Source of the DNA: Candidatus Thorarchaeota archaeon
GTDB taxonomy: Archaea; Asgardarchaeota; Thorarchaeia; Thorarchaeales; Thorarchaeaceae
Assembly (NCBI GenBank): GCA_016840385.1
Contig: JAEOSL010000067.1
Span: forward strand, 1 to 18,173
Length of the DNA: 18,173 bases
Direction: 5' to 3'
Under the pieces are notes generated by a model. It ran no database searches, had not been told where the DNA came from, and was given only the letters and a program-made list of their open reading frames with translations. Both the position numbers and the translations under genes were made by a program. How positions within the stretch are numbered: the stretch's first letter is position 1; each line of letters starts with the position of its first letter. Positions 8,015 to 15,323 of the stretch are shown piece after piece.

Positions 8015-9347
8015 TACCATTCTGAATGTCTACATGTTTTCGATTAGCTTTTCGTCCGTAGACTTGATACACCACTAATCCTATGAATGTCAGGATGACT
8101 CCAAGTTGAAGGACAACAAAGTCCAGTGATGGTATTAGAGCTATGCAGATAATGAATCCAAGAATTGGAATGAGGGGAAAGAGAGGTGCCTTAAAGGTAC
8201 CTTCTACACTGAGTCCTTTCCTCCGTAGAATGATGACTGCAAAGTTTACGATTCCTTGTGCTACGAGGTAACCGAATACAGCTAATTGCGCGACTAGTAC
8301 AACATCTGCAGTTATTGCGAATAGACTTACCATAACTAACACGAGAACAAGTGCAGGAATTGGAGTTTTGAAGCGCTTACTTACGCTTTCAAATGATTGC
8401 GGGAGGAATCGGTCTCGTCCCATCGAGTAGACAATTCGTGCGCCTGCTAGGAAGGTTGCATTTAGTGCTGCATAATTTGATGCTGCCATCCCTGCAAGTC
8501 CAAGAATCCGTGCCCATTGACCTAGCATCACTGCGTAGACATGGGCAATCGGTGTGAATGTCTGAGCCACTTCAAGATATGGTACAACACCCACTAGGAC
8601 TAGGGATGCTGCCATGTACACTCCAGTTCCAATTGCTACTGTAAGGAATATTGCTCGGGGTACATTCTTCGCTGGTTCAACGATCTCTTCGGATGCTGAT
8701 GTCACCAGTTCAAAACCAACGAAGGATATGTAGATGAATGAAACAGTAGCCATGAAGGCTGGAAATCCAGCATTCTCGGCAAAGAGTGGAGTGAGATTCG
8801 CAGGATCAATGAAGAATAAACCGATTGCTATGAACGAGAATAGAATGATTGCCTGTGCGATATTCAGGATTCCAAGAACACCGGACACGCTCTTGACACT
8901 TACAACATTGGTGATGAAAGTAATCGCGATAACTATGAGTGCAACGACTGCTATGAATTCTGTTCCGTTTGGAAGGAAGATGACTAAAGTGTGGGCTACA
9001 GCCAAAGCATAGAGGCCGCATGCAACAATGTTTCCAATCATGAGGAACCATCCAGCAAGAAAAGCTGGTAGGCCACCAATAGTATCATGGGCAAAGGTAT
9101 ACCCACCACCTTGCTTTGGGATAGAGCTTGCGATCTCTGCATAATTGATTGCTGTAAACATTGCTAGTATTCCAGTGACCAGATACGCAATGACCAGTGC
9201 GGGTCCAATGATCCCTGCTGCGGTTCCAGAAATTACGTAGATACCGCCACCAAGCATTGCACCAAGTCCGATATTAGTAGCACCAACTAGACCAAGATGA
9301 CGTGCGAACTTTTCTCCGCCATGTGCATCATCTGGGGTAACTACCAT
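7998..9347 (-). CDS. APC-family amino-acid permease
   Basis: The 449-residue integral membrane protein has about 12 hydrophobic helices and APC-superfamily hallmarks: NIGLGAMLGGGIYVISG in helix 1, with the glycine break that binds the amino-acid backbone, then AINYAEIASSIPKQGGGYTF, and SFVGFELVTSASEEIVEPAKNVPRA across helix 6 and the next loop. It should import or exchange amino acids by a secondary, cation-linked mechanism. Specificity cannot be read from sequence. No strong ribosome binding site precedes the ATG at 9347. A TTAATGTTAT element sits about 30 bases upstream, partly inside the inverted repeat 9376-9394. It converges with the RAM-domain gene and diverges from the ferredoxin. Confidence 0.93.
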   Translation of the reverse strand: MVVTPDDAHGGEKFARHLGLVGATNIGLGAMLGGGIYVISGTAAGIIGPALVIAYLVTGILAMFTAINYAEIASSIPKQGGGYTFAHDTIGGLPAFLAGWFLMIGNIVACGLYALAVAHTLVIFLPNGTEFIAVVALIVIAITFITNVVSVKSVSGVLGILNIAQAIILFSFIAIGLFFIDPANLTPLFAENAGFPAFMATVSFIYISFVGFELVTSASEEIVEPAKNVPRAIFLTVAIGTGVYMAASLVLVGVVPYLEVAQTFTPIAHVYAVMLGQWARILGLAGMAASNYAALNATFLAGARIVYSMGRDRFLPQSFESVSKRFKTPIPALVLVLVMVSLFAITADVVLVAQLAVFGYLVAQGIVNFAVIILRRKGLSVEGTFKAPLFPLIPILGFIICIALIPSLDFVVLQLGVILTFIGLVVYQVYGRKANRKHVDIQNGTMTQN

Positions 9348-9375
9348 TTAGCATACAACCTTCAATCAATAACAT

Positions 9376-9394
9376 TAACCCGCATCACGGGTTA
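9376..9394. promoter_or_regulatory. Perfect inverted repeat TAACCCG-N5-CGGGTTA at permease promoter
   Basis: Seven-base perfect arms around CATCA, 29-47 bases upstream of the permease ATG and overlapping its TATA-like element. GC-containing arms make chance less likely than for the AT-rich repeats elsewhere. Best read as an operator for the permease. Confidence 0.5.
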
Positions 9395-9482
9395 TCTTCG
9401 CCTCACTTTTTGGCTGTCTTTTGAAGGTTGTGAAATCCACATTCGCTATTACGCAATTCGAAAACTACACCAAATCAGACAG

Positions 9483-9490
9483 TTTAAAAG
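9483..9490 (+). promoter_or_regulatory. TATA box for the ferredoxin gene
   Basis: TTTAAAAG, with initiation expected near 9511 and a leader of about 40 bases before the ATG at 9552. Confidence 0.4.
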
Positions 9491-9551
9491 AAGATGTGCG
9501 GGGCTCTGCTTCGCTAGACATGTGTATTTGTCCGGCAAAGAAGTGGTCCAA

Positions 9552-9734
9552 ATGAACTGGAAAGTAACTGAAGCATGTACAGCTTGTGGAACTTGTGCAG
9601 ATGTGTGTCCTGTTGATCCTACTCTTTATGACATCAAGGACGTCGCAATCTACCTAGTTGCCCGCGCAGAAGAATGCACTGAATGTTTTGCTTGTCTTGA
9701 TAGCTGCCCCGAGGGCGCAATCGAAGAAGCGTAA
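9552..9734 (+). CDS. Small 2x[4Fe-4S] ferredoxin
   Basis: A 60-residue ferredoxin that should carry low-potential electrons in the cytoplasm. It holds two complete CxxCxxCxxxCP motifs: C9, C12, C15, C19 and C42, C45, C48, C52, each followed by Pro, predicting two 4Fe-4S clusters. The frame is open further upstream, but the extension (from 9297) runs antisense over the permease start and has no ferredoxin features. The ATG at 9552 puts the first Cys at the usual distance; a GTG at 9522 is a less likely start. No oxidoreductase gene is adjacent, so the partner is unknown. A hairpin with a T-run follows the gene. Confidence 0.9.
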   Translation: MNWKVTEACTACGTCADVCPVDPTLYDIKDVAIYLVARAEECTECFACLDSCPEGAIEEA

Positions 9735-9779
9735 ATTCGGTCGTTACAAAAAATCTCACTTTCAAGTGAGTTGTGCTAC

Positions 9780-9834
9780 GACAGGAGCATCTCCTTGTAT
9801 AGGGAAGGTGTTCCTGTCTGTGATATCTTTTTTT
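9780..9834 (+). terminator. Hairpin plus T7 downstream of ferredoxin
   Basis: GACAGGAG (9780-9787) pairs with TTCCTGTC (9811-9818), the stem continuing imperfectly inward. A run of seven T follows at 9828-9834. A smaller hairpin CTCACT-TTCA-AGTGAG lies at 9755-9770. A third, CTAATTT-caa-AAATTAG (9835-9851), overlaps the stop codon of the convergent gene. The block looks like a terminator region between converging genes; T-runs alone can terminate archaeal RNA polymerase. Confidence 0.6.
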
Positions 9835-9847
9835 CTAATTTCAAAAA

Positions 9848-10126
9848 TTAGTGAGGTTTTCGTCGTCGCCCCTTGATTTTTCGGGGTTCTCCTAAAATTG
9901 CATTAAATTTCTCCAATAGCGTATCATCTTCTAGGACAATCATGATCTTGATTACTTCATCTTCCAAACTCAATCTGACAGTTTCAATCCCACTTTCTTC
10001 TAATCCACGCATCGATATGTAATCTTCAACCTGAGTTCCTTTTAATCCGAAATTTTCCTCGAAAGCTTTGAGAATATCTTCTCTCTTACTGGGTTCAATG
10101 TTGTAGAAAGCTTTGATATTTGCCAT
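9848..10126 (-). CDS. Unrecognised 92-residue alpha/beta protein
   Basis: I do not recognise a family. The frame extends to 10165, but AGAGG seven bases before the ATG at 10126 selects that start (protein beginning MANIKAFYNIEPSKREDIL). The sequence alternates amphipathic helices and strands: helix at about 12-25, helix EDYISMRGLEES, strands TVRLSLED and VIKIMIVLED, then helix DTLLEKFNAILG. It ends in a very basic tail (RKIKGRRRKPH) that could touch nucleic acid. No signal peptide or membrane helix. It diverges from the phospholipase D-like gene with 78 bases between the starts. Confidence 0.7.
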   Translation of the reverse strand: MANIKAFYNIEPSKREDILKAFEENFGLKGTQVEDYISMRGLEESGIETVRLSLEDEVIKIMIVLEDDTLLEKFNAILGEPRKIKGRRRKPH

Positions 10127-10204
10127 ATGGAATCCTCTGACTTTATCTGTTAGCAAACGACTCATAAGTCATATTGTTATTGTGCAATTATTGGAGAGTG
10201 AGAA

Positions 10205-11851
10205 TTGTTGCGTCGCTATGCAGTTCTAATCCTGATTACTATGTTATTAGTGCCATCTGTCACTGTTGCATTTCAATCGCAACCTACAGAGCAATTCGAA
10301 CCTGCGCAGTTTACTCTGCAAACGTTCAACAGAAACATGAATGTTACAACCTTTGTTGGTCCTGATTACAGCAATGAAACTCTAACACATTTTCTAAGAA
10401 GTGCAACTGAGAGTATCTATGTTGAAATCTATCAGTTCACTAGTCCTGGGATATTGAATTTGATCCACGAGATTTACAATGATAATCCATCAATCGATAT
10501 CAAAGTGATGATTAGTGAACGTGTTGTGAGTTTGGGTGATTACAACGATTACACCATGTGGAATCTAACACAATTAGGAATTCCAGTACGTTGGACATCA
10601 GACACCTTTACATTCTCTCATCAAAAGTTCGTTATAATTGACAATGAAACTTCTATTATCCAAGCTGGCAATTGGGCACGACCTAGTTTTCCATTAAATG
10701 AATGGGAGCCAGGCAGTTCCGGAGGATTTATTGAGAAAAACTACGAAGGTAATCGTGAATTCAATATTGCAATGACCGATGAAGTTGTGACTCAATATTA
10801 TCGTGATGTCTTTGATTATGACTGGAGTATTGGATCCGACTATAATGAAGGCGTAGATGGGACCGGTACTATATTAGACTGGGGCGCACTCAACAAAGCG
10901 TACTATCCACGAGTCTTTGACTATGCTGGTGAATTCTCTGGTCAAATGAATGTCACTCCATTTGTTAGTCCTGACACTAGTCTTGAGGCCATGCTCTGGG
11001 TCATCAACAGTGCACAAGCAACTCTTGATATTCAGATTCCATACGTAAGTAACAGTTCTACTGTCGTCGATGAGTTACTTGATGCCATTGTTGCAGCAAA
11101 ACACCGTGGTGTTACTGTCCGAATAATAATGGAAGAAGGTAGAAATGACAACGATGATGTTGCACTTGCATTTGCTGAAGAGAACATTCCGATTGTTTGG
11201 ATGGACGGCAGATTCTTTTCTGCCATTCATAACAAGGCATTCATCGCAGATAATCGAATTATCTTGATATGCAGCATCAACTGGAGTGAAGAGAGCATCT
11301 CTGAAAACCGAGAAGCTGGTGTTATCATAGAGCACGAAGGAGTTGCTGGTTGGTATCAAGAAGTCTTTGATTATGACTGGGGTATTGCGGACTACGACGC
11401 TCCTGATTATGTTAATGTTGGTTGGTACCCTAATATCCCTACAAGTTCTTCTGGCATCAATGTGACAGTATATGCTCACGAATACTACAACGATATTGAT
11501 GAGGTCATCCTTGGAGTCAAAATCAATGATGGTTTGTGGACAAATTACACAATCACATCAAATGTCTATGATTCTTCCGAACTTGATCTTGAGAACTTCT
11601 TCCATGAGATTGGACCTCAAGCTGATGGAACAAACATAACTGTGAAAGCCTATGTATATTCATTATCAGAGTGGTCCAGTGGCTTAGAGATGGTGATTCC
11701 AGTTCGAAATTCGATTGGTTCTGTAATGACTACAACAACTACAACTACAACTAACGAAGACTTGAATGCGCTAATCGCACAAGCTATGCCATTCATCTTG
11801 ATTGCAGTGGTAGCAGCAATCGGTGGAATATGCTACAAGAAGAAACGTTAG
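10205..11851 (+). CDS. Secreted, membrane-anchored phospholipase D-like protein (two HKD motifs)
   Basis: This 548-residue extracellular protein has a signal peptide (about 1-22), two PLD domains, a beta-rich Ig-like domain (about 417-500), eight threonines (509-516), a membrane helix (about 526-543) and a CYKKKR tail. Both catalytic HKD motifs are complete: HQKFVIID with H139, K141, D146 and N156; HNKAFIAD with H342, K344, D349 and N359. Each domain ends in a related FDYDW segment (about 203 and 388), showing an internal duplication. The family hydrolyses phosphodiesters in lipids or nucleic acids; which one applies here is not visible. The start is TTG: GGAG lies nine bases upstream, and the first in-frame ATG would fall inside the signal helix. 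Same anchor design as the solute-binding protein. A hairpin terminator follows. Confidence 0.92.
   Translation: MLRRYAVLILITMLLVPSVTVAFQSQPTEQFEPAQFTLQTFNRNMNVTTFVGPDYSNETLTHFLRSATESIYVEIYQFTSPGILNLIHEIYNDNPSIDIKVMISERVVSLGDYNDYTMWNLTQLGIPVRWTSDTFTFSHQKFVIIDNETSIIQAGNWARPSFPLNEWEPGSSGGFIEKNYEGNREFNIAMTDEVVTQYYRDVFDYDWSIGSDYNEGVDGTGTILDWGALNKAYYPRVFDYAGEFSGQMNVTPFVSPDTSLEAMLWVINSAQATLDIQIPYVSNSSTVVDELLDAIVAAKHRGVTVRIIMEEGRNDNDDVALAFAEENIPIVWMDGRFFSAIHNKAFIADNRIILICSINWSEESISENREAGVIIEHEGVAGWYQEVFDYDWGIADYDAPDYVNVGWYPNIPTSSSGINVTVYAHEYYNDIDEVILGVKINDGLWTNYTITSNVYDSSELDLENFFHEIGPQADGTNITVKAYVYSLSEWSSGLEMVIPVRNSIGSVMTTTTTTTTNEDLNALIAQAMPFILIAVVAAIGGICYKKKR
11729..11752 (+). repeat. ACT/ACA tract encoding a Thr8 stalk
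   Basis: Eight consecutive threonine codons, mixed ACT and ACA, just before the membrane helix of the phospholipase D-like protein. Counterpart of the Thr9 tract at 2277-2303. Confidence 0.85.
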
Positions 11852-11867
11852 AAATTAACAAAGCTGA

Positions 11868-11903
11868 AAGGGTTCACCCTTGGACCCTTCCTCTTCTTTT
11901 TTT
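11868..11903 (+). terminator. Hairpin plus T7 after the phospholipase D-like gene
   Basis: AAGGGTTC (11868-11875) pairs with GGACCCTT (11882-11889) with one G-T pair and a six-base loop, followed by TCCTCTTC and seven T at 11897-11903. It sits 16 bases after the stop and just before the end of the convergent TPR gene. Form is that of an intrinsic terminator. Confidence 0.65.
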
Positions 11904-11909
11904 ATGCAA

Positions 11910-12533
11910 CTAGGAACGTTCTGCCATTTGAGCAAACTTCTCGCAACTATCTGCGTCTTGCATTTCACCACGTTTTGTATGAAGACCAGCGGCAATTCGA
12001 TATGCTCTTGCTACTGCTGCCCATTTTTCTTGTGCATCAAGACAGAGTGCAAGTGCTTTCCATGTTTCAGGATTTCCTGAATCGTTCAATAGAGCTTGGT
12101 TGTATGCTGCAATTGCATCCTCGATTTGAAGGAGGCTTTCTAGAGCCCTTGCTTTCTTTGTCCAAATTTCAGAATTCTTTGGAAGCAATTTCAGAGATGC
12201 ATCTGCAACAGTGTTTGCTGTTTCAAATTCACCAATTGTAAGATATGCCTCTGCCTTATTGGAATAACCTCGGTAATCATTTGGTGCTATTGAAATTACG
12301 AGATCGAACACAATGATTGCATCGCTCTGCTCACCAATGTGGATATGAGCTAAACCTATCTCATTAAGAATGTCCAGATTATCAGGTTCCTGCTCCAGAA
12401 CTTTTCGAAAGGCTTCGATTGCCTTCTTGTTCTGCCCTTGTTGGCGTAGGGTTCTGGCTTTTGTAATCAACTCATCAACTGAGAGGCCATCTAGAGACAT
12501 GATATCTTCTGGAGAGAAATTAGTTTTAATCAT
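11910..12533 (-). CDS. TPR protein
   Basis: This 207-residue soluble protein is made almost wholly of tetratricopeptide repeats. About five can be traced at 34-residue spacing: near 21-54 (ARTLRQQGQNKKAIEAFRKV), 55-88, 89-122, 123-156 and 157-190, followed by a capping helix. It should act as a protein-binding scaffold; no enzyme domain is present. The ATG at 12533 is used; ATG at 12500 (MSLDGLS) is a possible alternative. A TTTAGA element about 24 bases before 12533 would give a leaderless messenger. The gene diverges from the acidic membrane protein. The inverted repeat at 12573-12590 is 40 bases upstream. Confidence 0.88.
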   Translation of the reverse strand: MIKTNFSPEDIMSLDGLSVDELITKARTLRQQGQNKKAIEAFRKVLEQEPDNLDILNEIGLAHIHIGEQSDAIIVFDLVISIAPNDYRGYSNKAEAYLTIGEFETANTVADASLKLLPKNSEIWTKKARALESLLQIEDAIAAYNQALLNDSGNPETWKALALCLDAQEKWAAVARAYRIAAGLHTKRGEMQDADSCEKFAQMAERS

Positions 12534-12572
12534 TGTTCTGTCGGATGCCTGTTTCTAAATGGAGCAGAACCA

Positions 12573-12590
12573 AAGAACTGCTAAGTTCTA
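12573..12590. promoter_or_regulatory. Inverted repeat AAGAAC-N6-GTTCTA, likely operator
   Basis: AAGAAC (12573-12578) and GTTCT (12585-12589) match the arms of the repeat at 4900-4917, with the same six-base spacing. It lies between two divergent genes. An overlapping repeat, CTGCTA-agttc-TAGCAG (12578-12594), shares the site. Confidence 0.45.
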
Positions 12591-12656
12591 GCAGACAACA
12601 AGGATTTTAACGCGGTCAGTCTCAACTCAAGTCATTCAAATAGTGAGGAAAAACGA

Positions 12657-13226
12657 ATGAATAGTGAAGACGACACATTCTTCGAAGAAGATGATGAGGA
12701 AGCAACCCTTTCTGATGAAGATATAGCAGAAGATGATCAGGAAGAAGTAGTTGAAGTTTTAGAAGATGACGCGGACTTTGAAATCCGAACATATAATGAA
12801 GAAATTTCTGGTGGTTGGTATACGAAATTCATGGCTGATCCTTGGCCATTGACCGTATTTATTATCACAGTGATTGGTTTGGGACTTGTTCTACTCACTC
12901 CCCATGAGATTTGGGCTCCACATCGTTATGGTATCATTGGAGTATTTTTCCTCATTGTTATGTCTCTGGTTGGTATAGTGTTCTCACTTATCACATGGCA
13001 ACGAGCAGGAACTCACCGGTTGAAATGGGCTGGTCCAGTGAACATAATCATCATTCTTGCTGCTGCCGGAGTTGGTGTATATGATACTGCAGCCTGGATA
13101 CTGACTGGGTTCGGCATGATTCCTGTATTAGACACACCACTAATCCTGCTGTGTTTCATGCTGGTGTTCTTCTCACTGTATATGCTTTGGATGATTCAGC
13201 GGAGTCTTGATCCTGAAGCACGTTAA
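12657..13226 (+). CDS. Four-helix membrane protein with very acidic N-terminal tail
   Basis: I do not recognise a family. The first 42 residues contain 23 Asp or Glu and no Lys or Arg; the first Arg is at 44. Four hydrophobic segments follow at about 64-81, 92-113, 124-146 and 157-180, with short loops, one carrying TWQRAGTHRLKW. There is no signal peptide, so the acidic tail is probably cytoplasmic. The start ATG is supported by GAGG eight bases upstream. The stop is 15 bases before the start of the pyrophosphohydrolase gene, and the two are probably co-transcribed. The tail could bind basic proteins or metal ions; that is a guess. Confidence 0.82.
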   Translation: MNSEDDTFFEEDDEEATLSDEDIAEDDQEEVVEVLEDDADFEIRTYNEEISGGWYTKFMADPWPLTVFIITVIGLGLVLLTPHEIWAPHRYGIIGVFFLIVMSLVGIVFSLITWQRAGTHRLKWAGPVNIIIILAAAGVGVYDTAAWILTGFGMIPVLDTPLILLCFMLVFFSLYMLWMIQRSLDPEAR

Positions 13227-13241
13227 GCGGGGGTGATTCTG

Positions 13242-13613
13242 GTGGGCGAATACCCTCAGACCCTTGCGGAACTCCTTGAGATTGTCAGAGAGTTTGTTAA
13301 AGAGCGGGATTGGGATCAATATAACCTTCCATTGAACCTTGCAGTTTCAACATCTATTGAGGCTGGAGAACTTCTGGAATTATTCCAATGGAAAACGAAT
13401 GAGGATGTTGCAGAAGCACTCAAAGATGAAGAATTTCGAGAGGAACTTGCATCTGAAATTGCTGATGTCCTAGTTTATCTTCTAAGGGTCGCTGATACTT
13501 GTGGTATCGACCCTGCCAAGGCAGTTGTTGAAAAGATGAAACGTAATAGGAAGAAATATCCTATCGACTATTGGGAAGGAAAAGCTCCGAGTAAGTTCAA
13601 TCGTCCTGAGTAA
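13242..13613 (+). CDS. MazG-like nucleotide pyrophosphohydrolase (dCTPase-1-like)
   Basis: A 123-residue all-alpha NTP pyrophosphohydrolase of the MazG/RS21-C6 type, which cleaves non-canonical or excess (d)NTPs to the monophosphate and pyrophosphate and so cleans the nucleotide pool. The Mg-binding signature is present: SIEAGELLELFQW (E40, E43) and ELASEIADVLVYLLRVAD (E72, D75), followed by GID and KMKRNRKKYP as in dCTP pyrophosphatases. The GTG at 13242 is preferred because GGTGAT, complementary to the 16S tail, lies four bases before it; GTG at 13233 would lengthen the protein by three residues but has no such site. It overlaps the end of the convergent amidase gene by 17 bases. Confidence 0.9.
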   Translation: MGEYPQTLAELLEIVREFVKERDWDQYNLPLNLAVSTSIEAGELLELFQWKTNEDVAEALKDEEFREELASEIADVLVYLLRVADTCGIDPAKAVVEKMKRNRKKYPIDYWEGKAPSKFNRPE

Positions 13614-14394
13614 TTCGTTTGTAAAGATCAGGGCGGCGATCATTGAGTACATCATTACGCTTAGTTATTGATTTGTCATCAGCAAGTTTGGGGTTTATTT
13701 CAGCTGAAACTATTCCTACATTCTTTTTATCCATTTGACAAAGACGATTGCCCTTGATATCCGTAATTTGTGAGAGTCCTGAGAAACTCACTTTGCGTTC
13801 TGTACCTACTCGATTTGCTGTAGCAGTGAAGACTCGATTCTCAATTGATCTTGTTACCATAGCATCTTGACAGTACGGAAGGACTAGATTTGCAGGGTGA
13901 AGAATTACTTGTGCACCCTTCAGAGCCAATACTCGCGTGACCTCAGGAAATATCCAGTCAAAACAGATCATAACGCCAAAACGATATCCATTATATTCAA
14001 TGACTGGTGGTTCCTCTTGTCCAGGTATGAACCAATCTATTTCATTCAGAAAGAGGTGTATCTTCCGATAGGTCGTGATGTGTTCTCCACTTCCAAAGAC
14101 TGCTGCTGAATTATATAGCCCCTTCTTAGATTTCTCACAGATTCCTGCAACAACTAATCGTCCATCTCTAGACCATTCGAGAAGTTCGCTGGACATGGGT
14201 CCGATTGGAATGGACTCAGCAGATTCGGTAGCCTCACTCAAGATTTTGAAGACATATCCCGAATTACAAAGCTCTGGAAGAACCAGCACATCGACTTTGG
14301 TCTTGTCTGCTTCATCCAATATCGACTTCACTCTTGATAGATTTTCTTCTGGATTACAGATTTGAGGTTCCATCTGTCCGACAGCCAGTTTCAA
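13597..14394 (-). CDS. Carbon-nitrogen hydrolase (nitrilase/omega-amidase-like)
   Basis: A 265-residue single-domain nitrilase-superfamily amidase. The catalytic Glu-Lys-Cys triad is complete: E41 in VLVLPELCNSGY, K111 in TTYRKIHLF, and C144 in FGVMICFDWIFPE. Length and the WFIPGQEEP segment fit the Nit2/omega-amidase and N-carbamoylputrescine amidase groups. The gene is 55 bases downstream of mtnP on the same strand. In Bacillus an omega-amidase (MtnU/YkrU) accompanies methionine salvage, so the same role, hydrolysis of alpha-ketoglutaramate, is a reasonable inference; a polyamine-pathway amidase is the main alternative. The start is TTG at 14394: the minus strand has GGAGTGAT five bases upstream, lying partly inside the perfect palindrome GTGATATCAC (14395-14404). 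Confidence 0.9.
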   Translation of the reverse strand: MKLAVGQMEPQICNPEENLSRVKSILDEADKTKVDVLVLPELCNSGYVFKILSEATESAESIPIGPMSSELLEWSRDGRLVVAGICEKSKKGLYNSAAVFGSGEHITTYRKIHLFLNEIDWFIPGQEEPPVIEYNGYRFGVMICFDWIFPEVTRVLALKGAQVILHPANLVLPYCQDAMVTRSIENRVFTATANRVGTERKVSFSGLSQITDIKGNRLCQMDKKNVGIVSAEINPKLADDKSITKRNDVLNDRRPDLYKRITQDD

Positions 14395-14404
14395 GTGATA
14401 TCAC
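14395..14404. promoter_or_regulatory. Palindrome overlapping the amidase ribosome binding site
   Basis: GTGATATCAC is a perfect ten-base palindrome directly before the TTG start. Half of it is the GTGAT part of the GGAGTGAT ribosome binding site. It may be chance, since GTGAT is itself a ribosome-site sequence. Confidence 0.25.
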
Positions 14405-14449
14405 TCCGACTGCTGATGAGAAACCCCTTGCTATGTTTCCTTCGGTTGT

Positions 14450-15310
14450 TTAGAAGAGACCGCCCTTCATTGAAGTTTGACATTCACAACTTGCATCTTT
14501 GGGAATATGTGAAATCATCTCGAAGGTAAGTTTCCTCACTCGTTCGACATTTTCTGACATAGTCTTGAGAACCATCGCATGAGTGACTGTTTCCTCTGCA
14601 TGAACGTCATAGTCTGTTGGCATTGAAATATTCACAAAGCAGATACCGGCTTCCCTAGCAAGCGCTGCCTCAGGATAAGCAGTCATTCCGATAACTTCCC
14701 ATCCTTGATTGTGGAAGAACATTGATTCTGCTCTTGTAGAAAATCTTGGGCCGTTGATACAAACATAGGTTCCCTTGTCGTGAACCTTGTAATTGACTTC
14801 TGCTGCAGTATCAACTGCAACCTTGCGAAGCTCTGGACAGAATGGTTCAGCGAATGGAAGATGAGCTATTGTACCACCATCGAAGAAAGTATCGTCACGG
14901 ACACCCATGGTCCTGTCAAAGAGTTGGTCAGCTATAACAAATTCTCCGAGCTTGACTTTCGCAGGCTGAAGACTACCAGCAGCTGCAGGACTGATGATTC
15001 TCTTTACTCCAAGTGCCTTCATTCCCCAAATATTTGCACGATAATTGATTGCATGAGGTGGAATTGTATGATTTCGACCATGTCGAGCTAGAAATGCAAA
15101 GCTCCTTCCTTTTACAGTTCCAAGAATGAAGTTGTCAGAAGGATCTCCGTATGGTGTGAAGACCTTTACTTCGATTGGATTATCAATAACGTTGGAATCA
15201 TAATTTCCACTACCTCCAAACATACCTATCTCTATTGGAAGTAAATCATTCAGCTCTTTGGTCTTGCTCCTGTCTACTGGGACAACAGATAATTTTGCTT
15301 CAAATGCCAT
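14450..15310 (-). CDS. mtnP: S-methyl-5'-thioadenosine phosphorylase / purine nucleoside phosphorylase
   Basis: This 286-residue enzyme splits methylthioadenosine (or purine nucleosides) with phosphate into a base and a sugar 1-phosphate. Family motifs in order: GMFGGSGNYD (29), TPYGDPSD (52), FLARHGRNHTIPPHAINYRA (73), AAGSL for phosphate and base binding (110), DQLFDRT (128), INGPRFSTRAE (185), EVIGMTAYPEAALAREAG (205) and MPTDYDVH with the base-binding Asp (230). The tail has CEC at 275-277; a C-terminal Cys-x-Cys is known from Sulfolobus MTAP II and Pyrococcus purine nucleoside phosphorylase, where it acts in disulfide stability. Substrate choice between MTA and inosine/guanosine is not settled by eye. 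It starts 13 bases after the phosphoribosyltransferase stop and precedes the amidase, forming one operon. Confidence 0.92.
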   Translation of the reverse strand: MAFEAKLSVVPVDRSKTKELNDLLPIEIGMFGGSGNYDSNVIDNPIEVKVFTPYGDPSDNFILGTVKGRSFAFLARHGRNHTIPPHAINYRANIWGMKALGVKRIISPAAAGSLQPAKVKLGEFVIADQLFDRTMGVRDDTFFDGGTIAHLPFAEPFCPELRKVAVDTAAEVNYKVHDKGTYVCINGPRFSTRAESMFFHNQGWEVIGMTAYPEAALAREAGICFVNISMPTDYDVHAEETVTHAMVLKTMSENVERVRKLTFEMISHIPKDASCECQTSMKGGLF

Positions 15311-15323
15311 TTTTCGTGCAACC

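Noticed and set aside
9297..9551. 85-residue upstream extension of the ferredoxin frame
   Set aside because: It runs antisense over the permease start and promoter and has no family features. The ATG at 9552 gives a normal-length ferredoxin.
14395..14404. GTGATATCAC as a strong operator
   Set aside because: Only ten bases, and half of it is explained by the ribosome binding site; listed as a low-confidence feature only.
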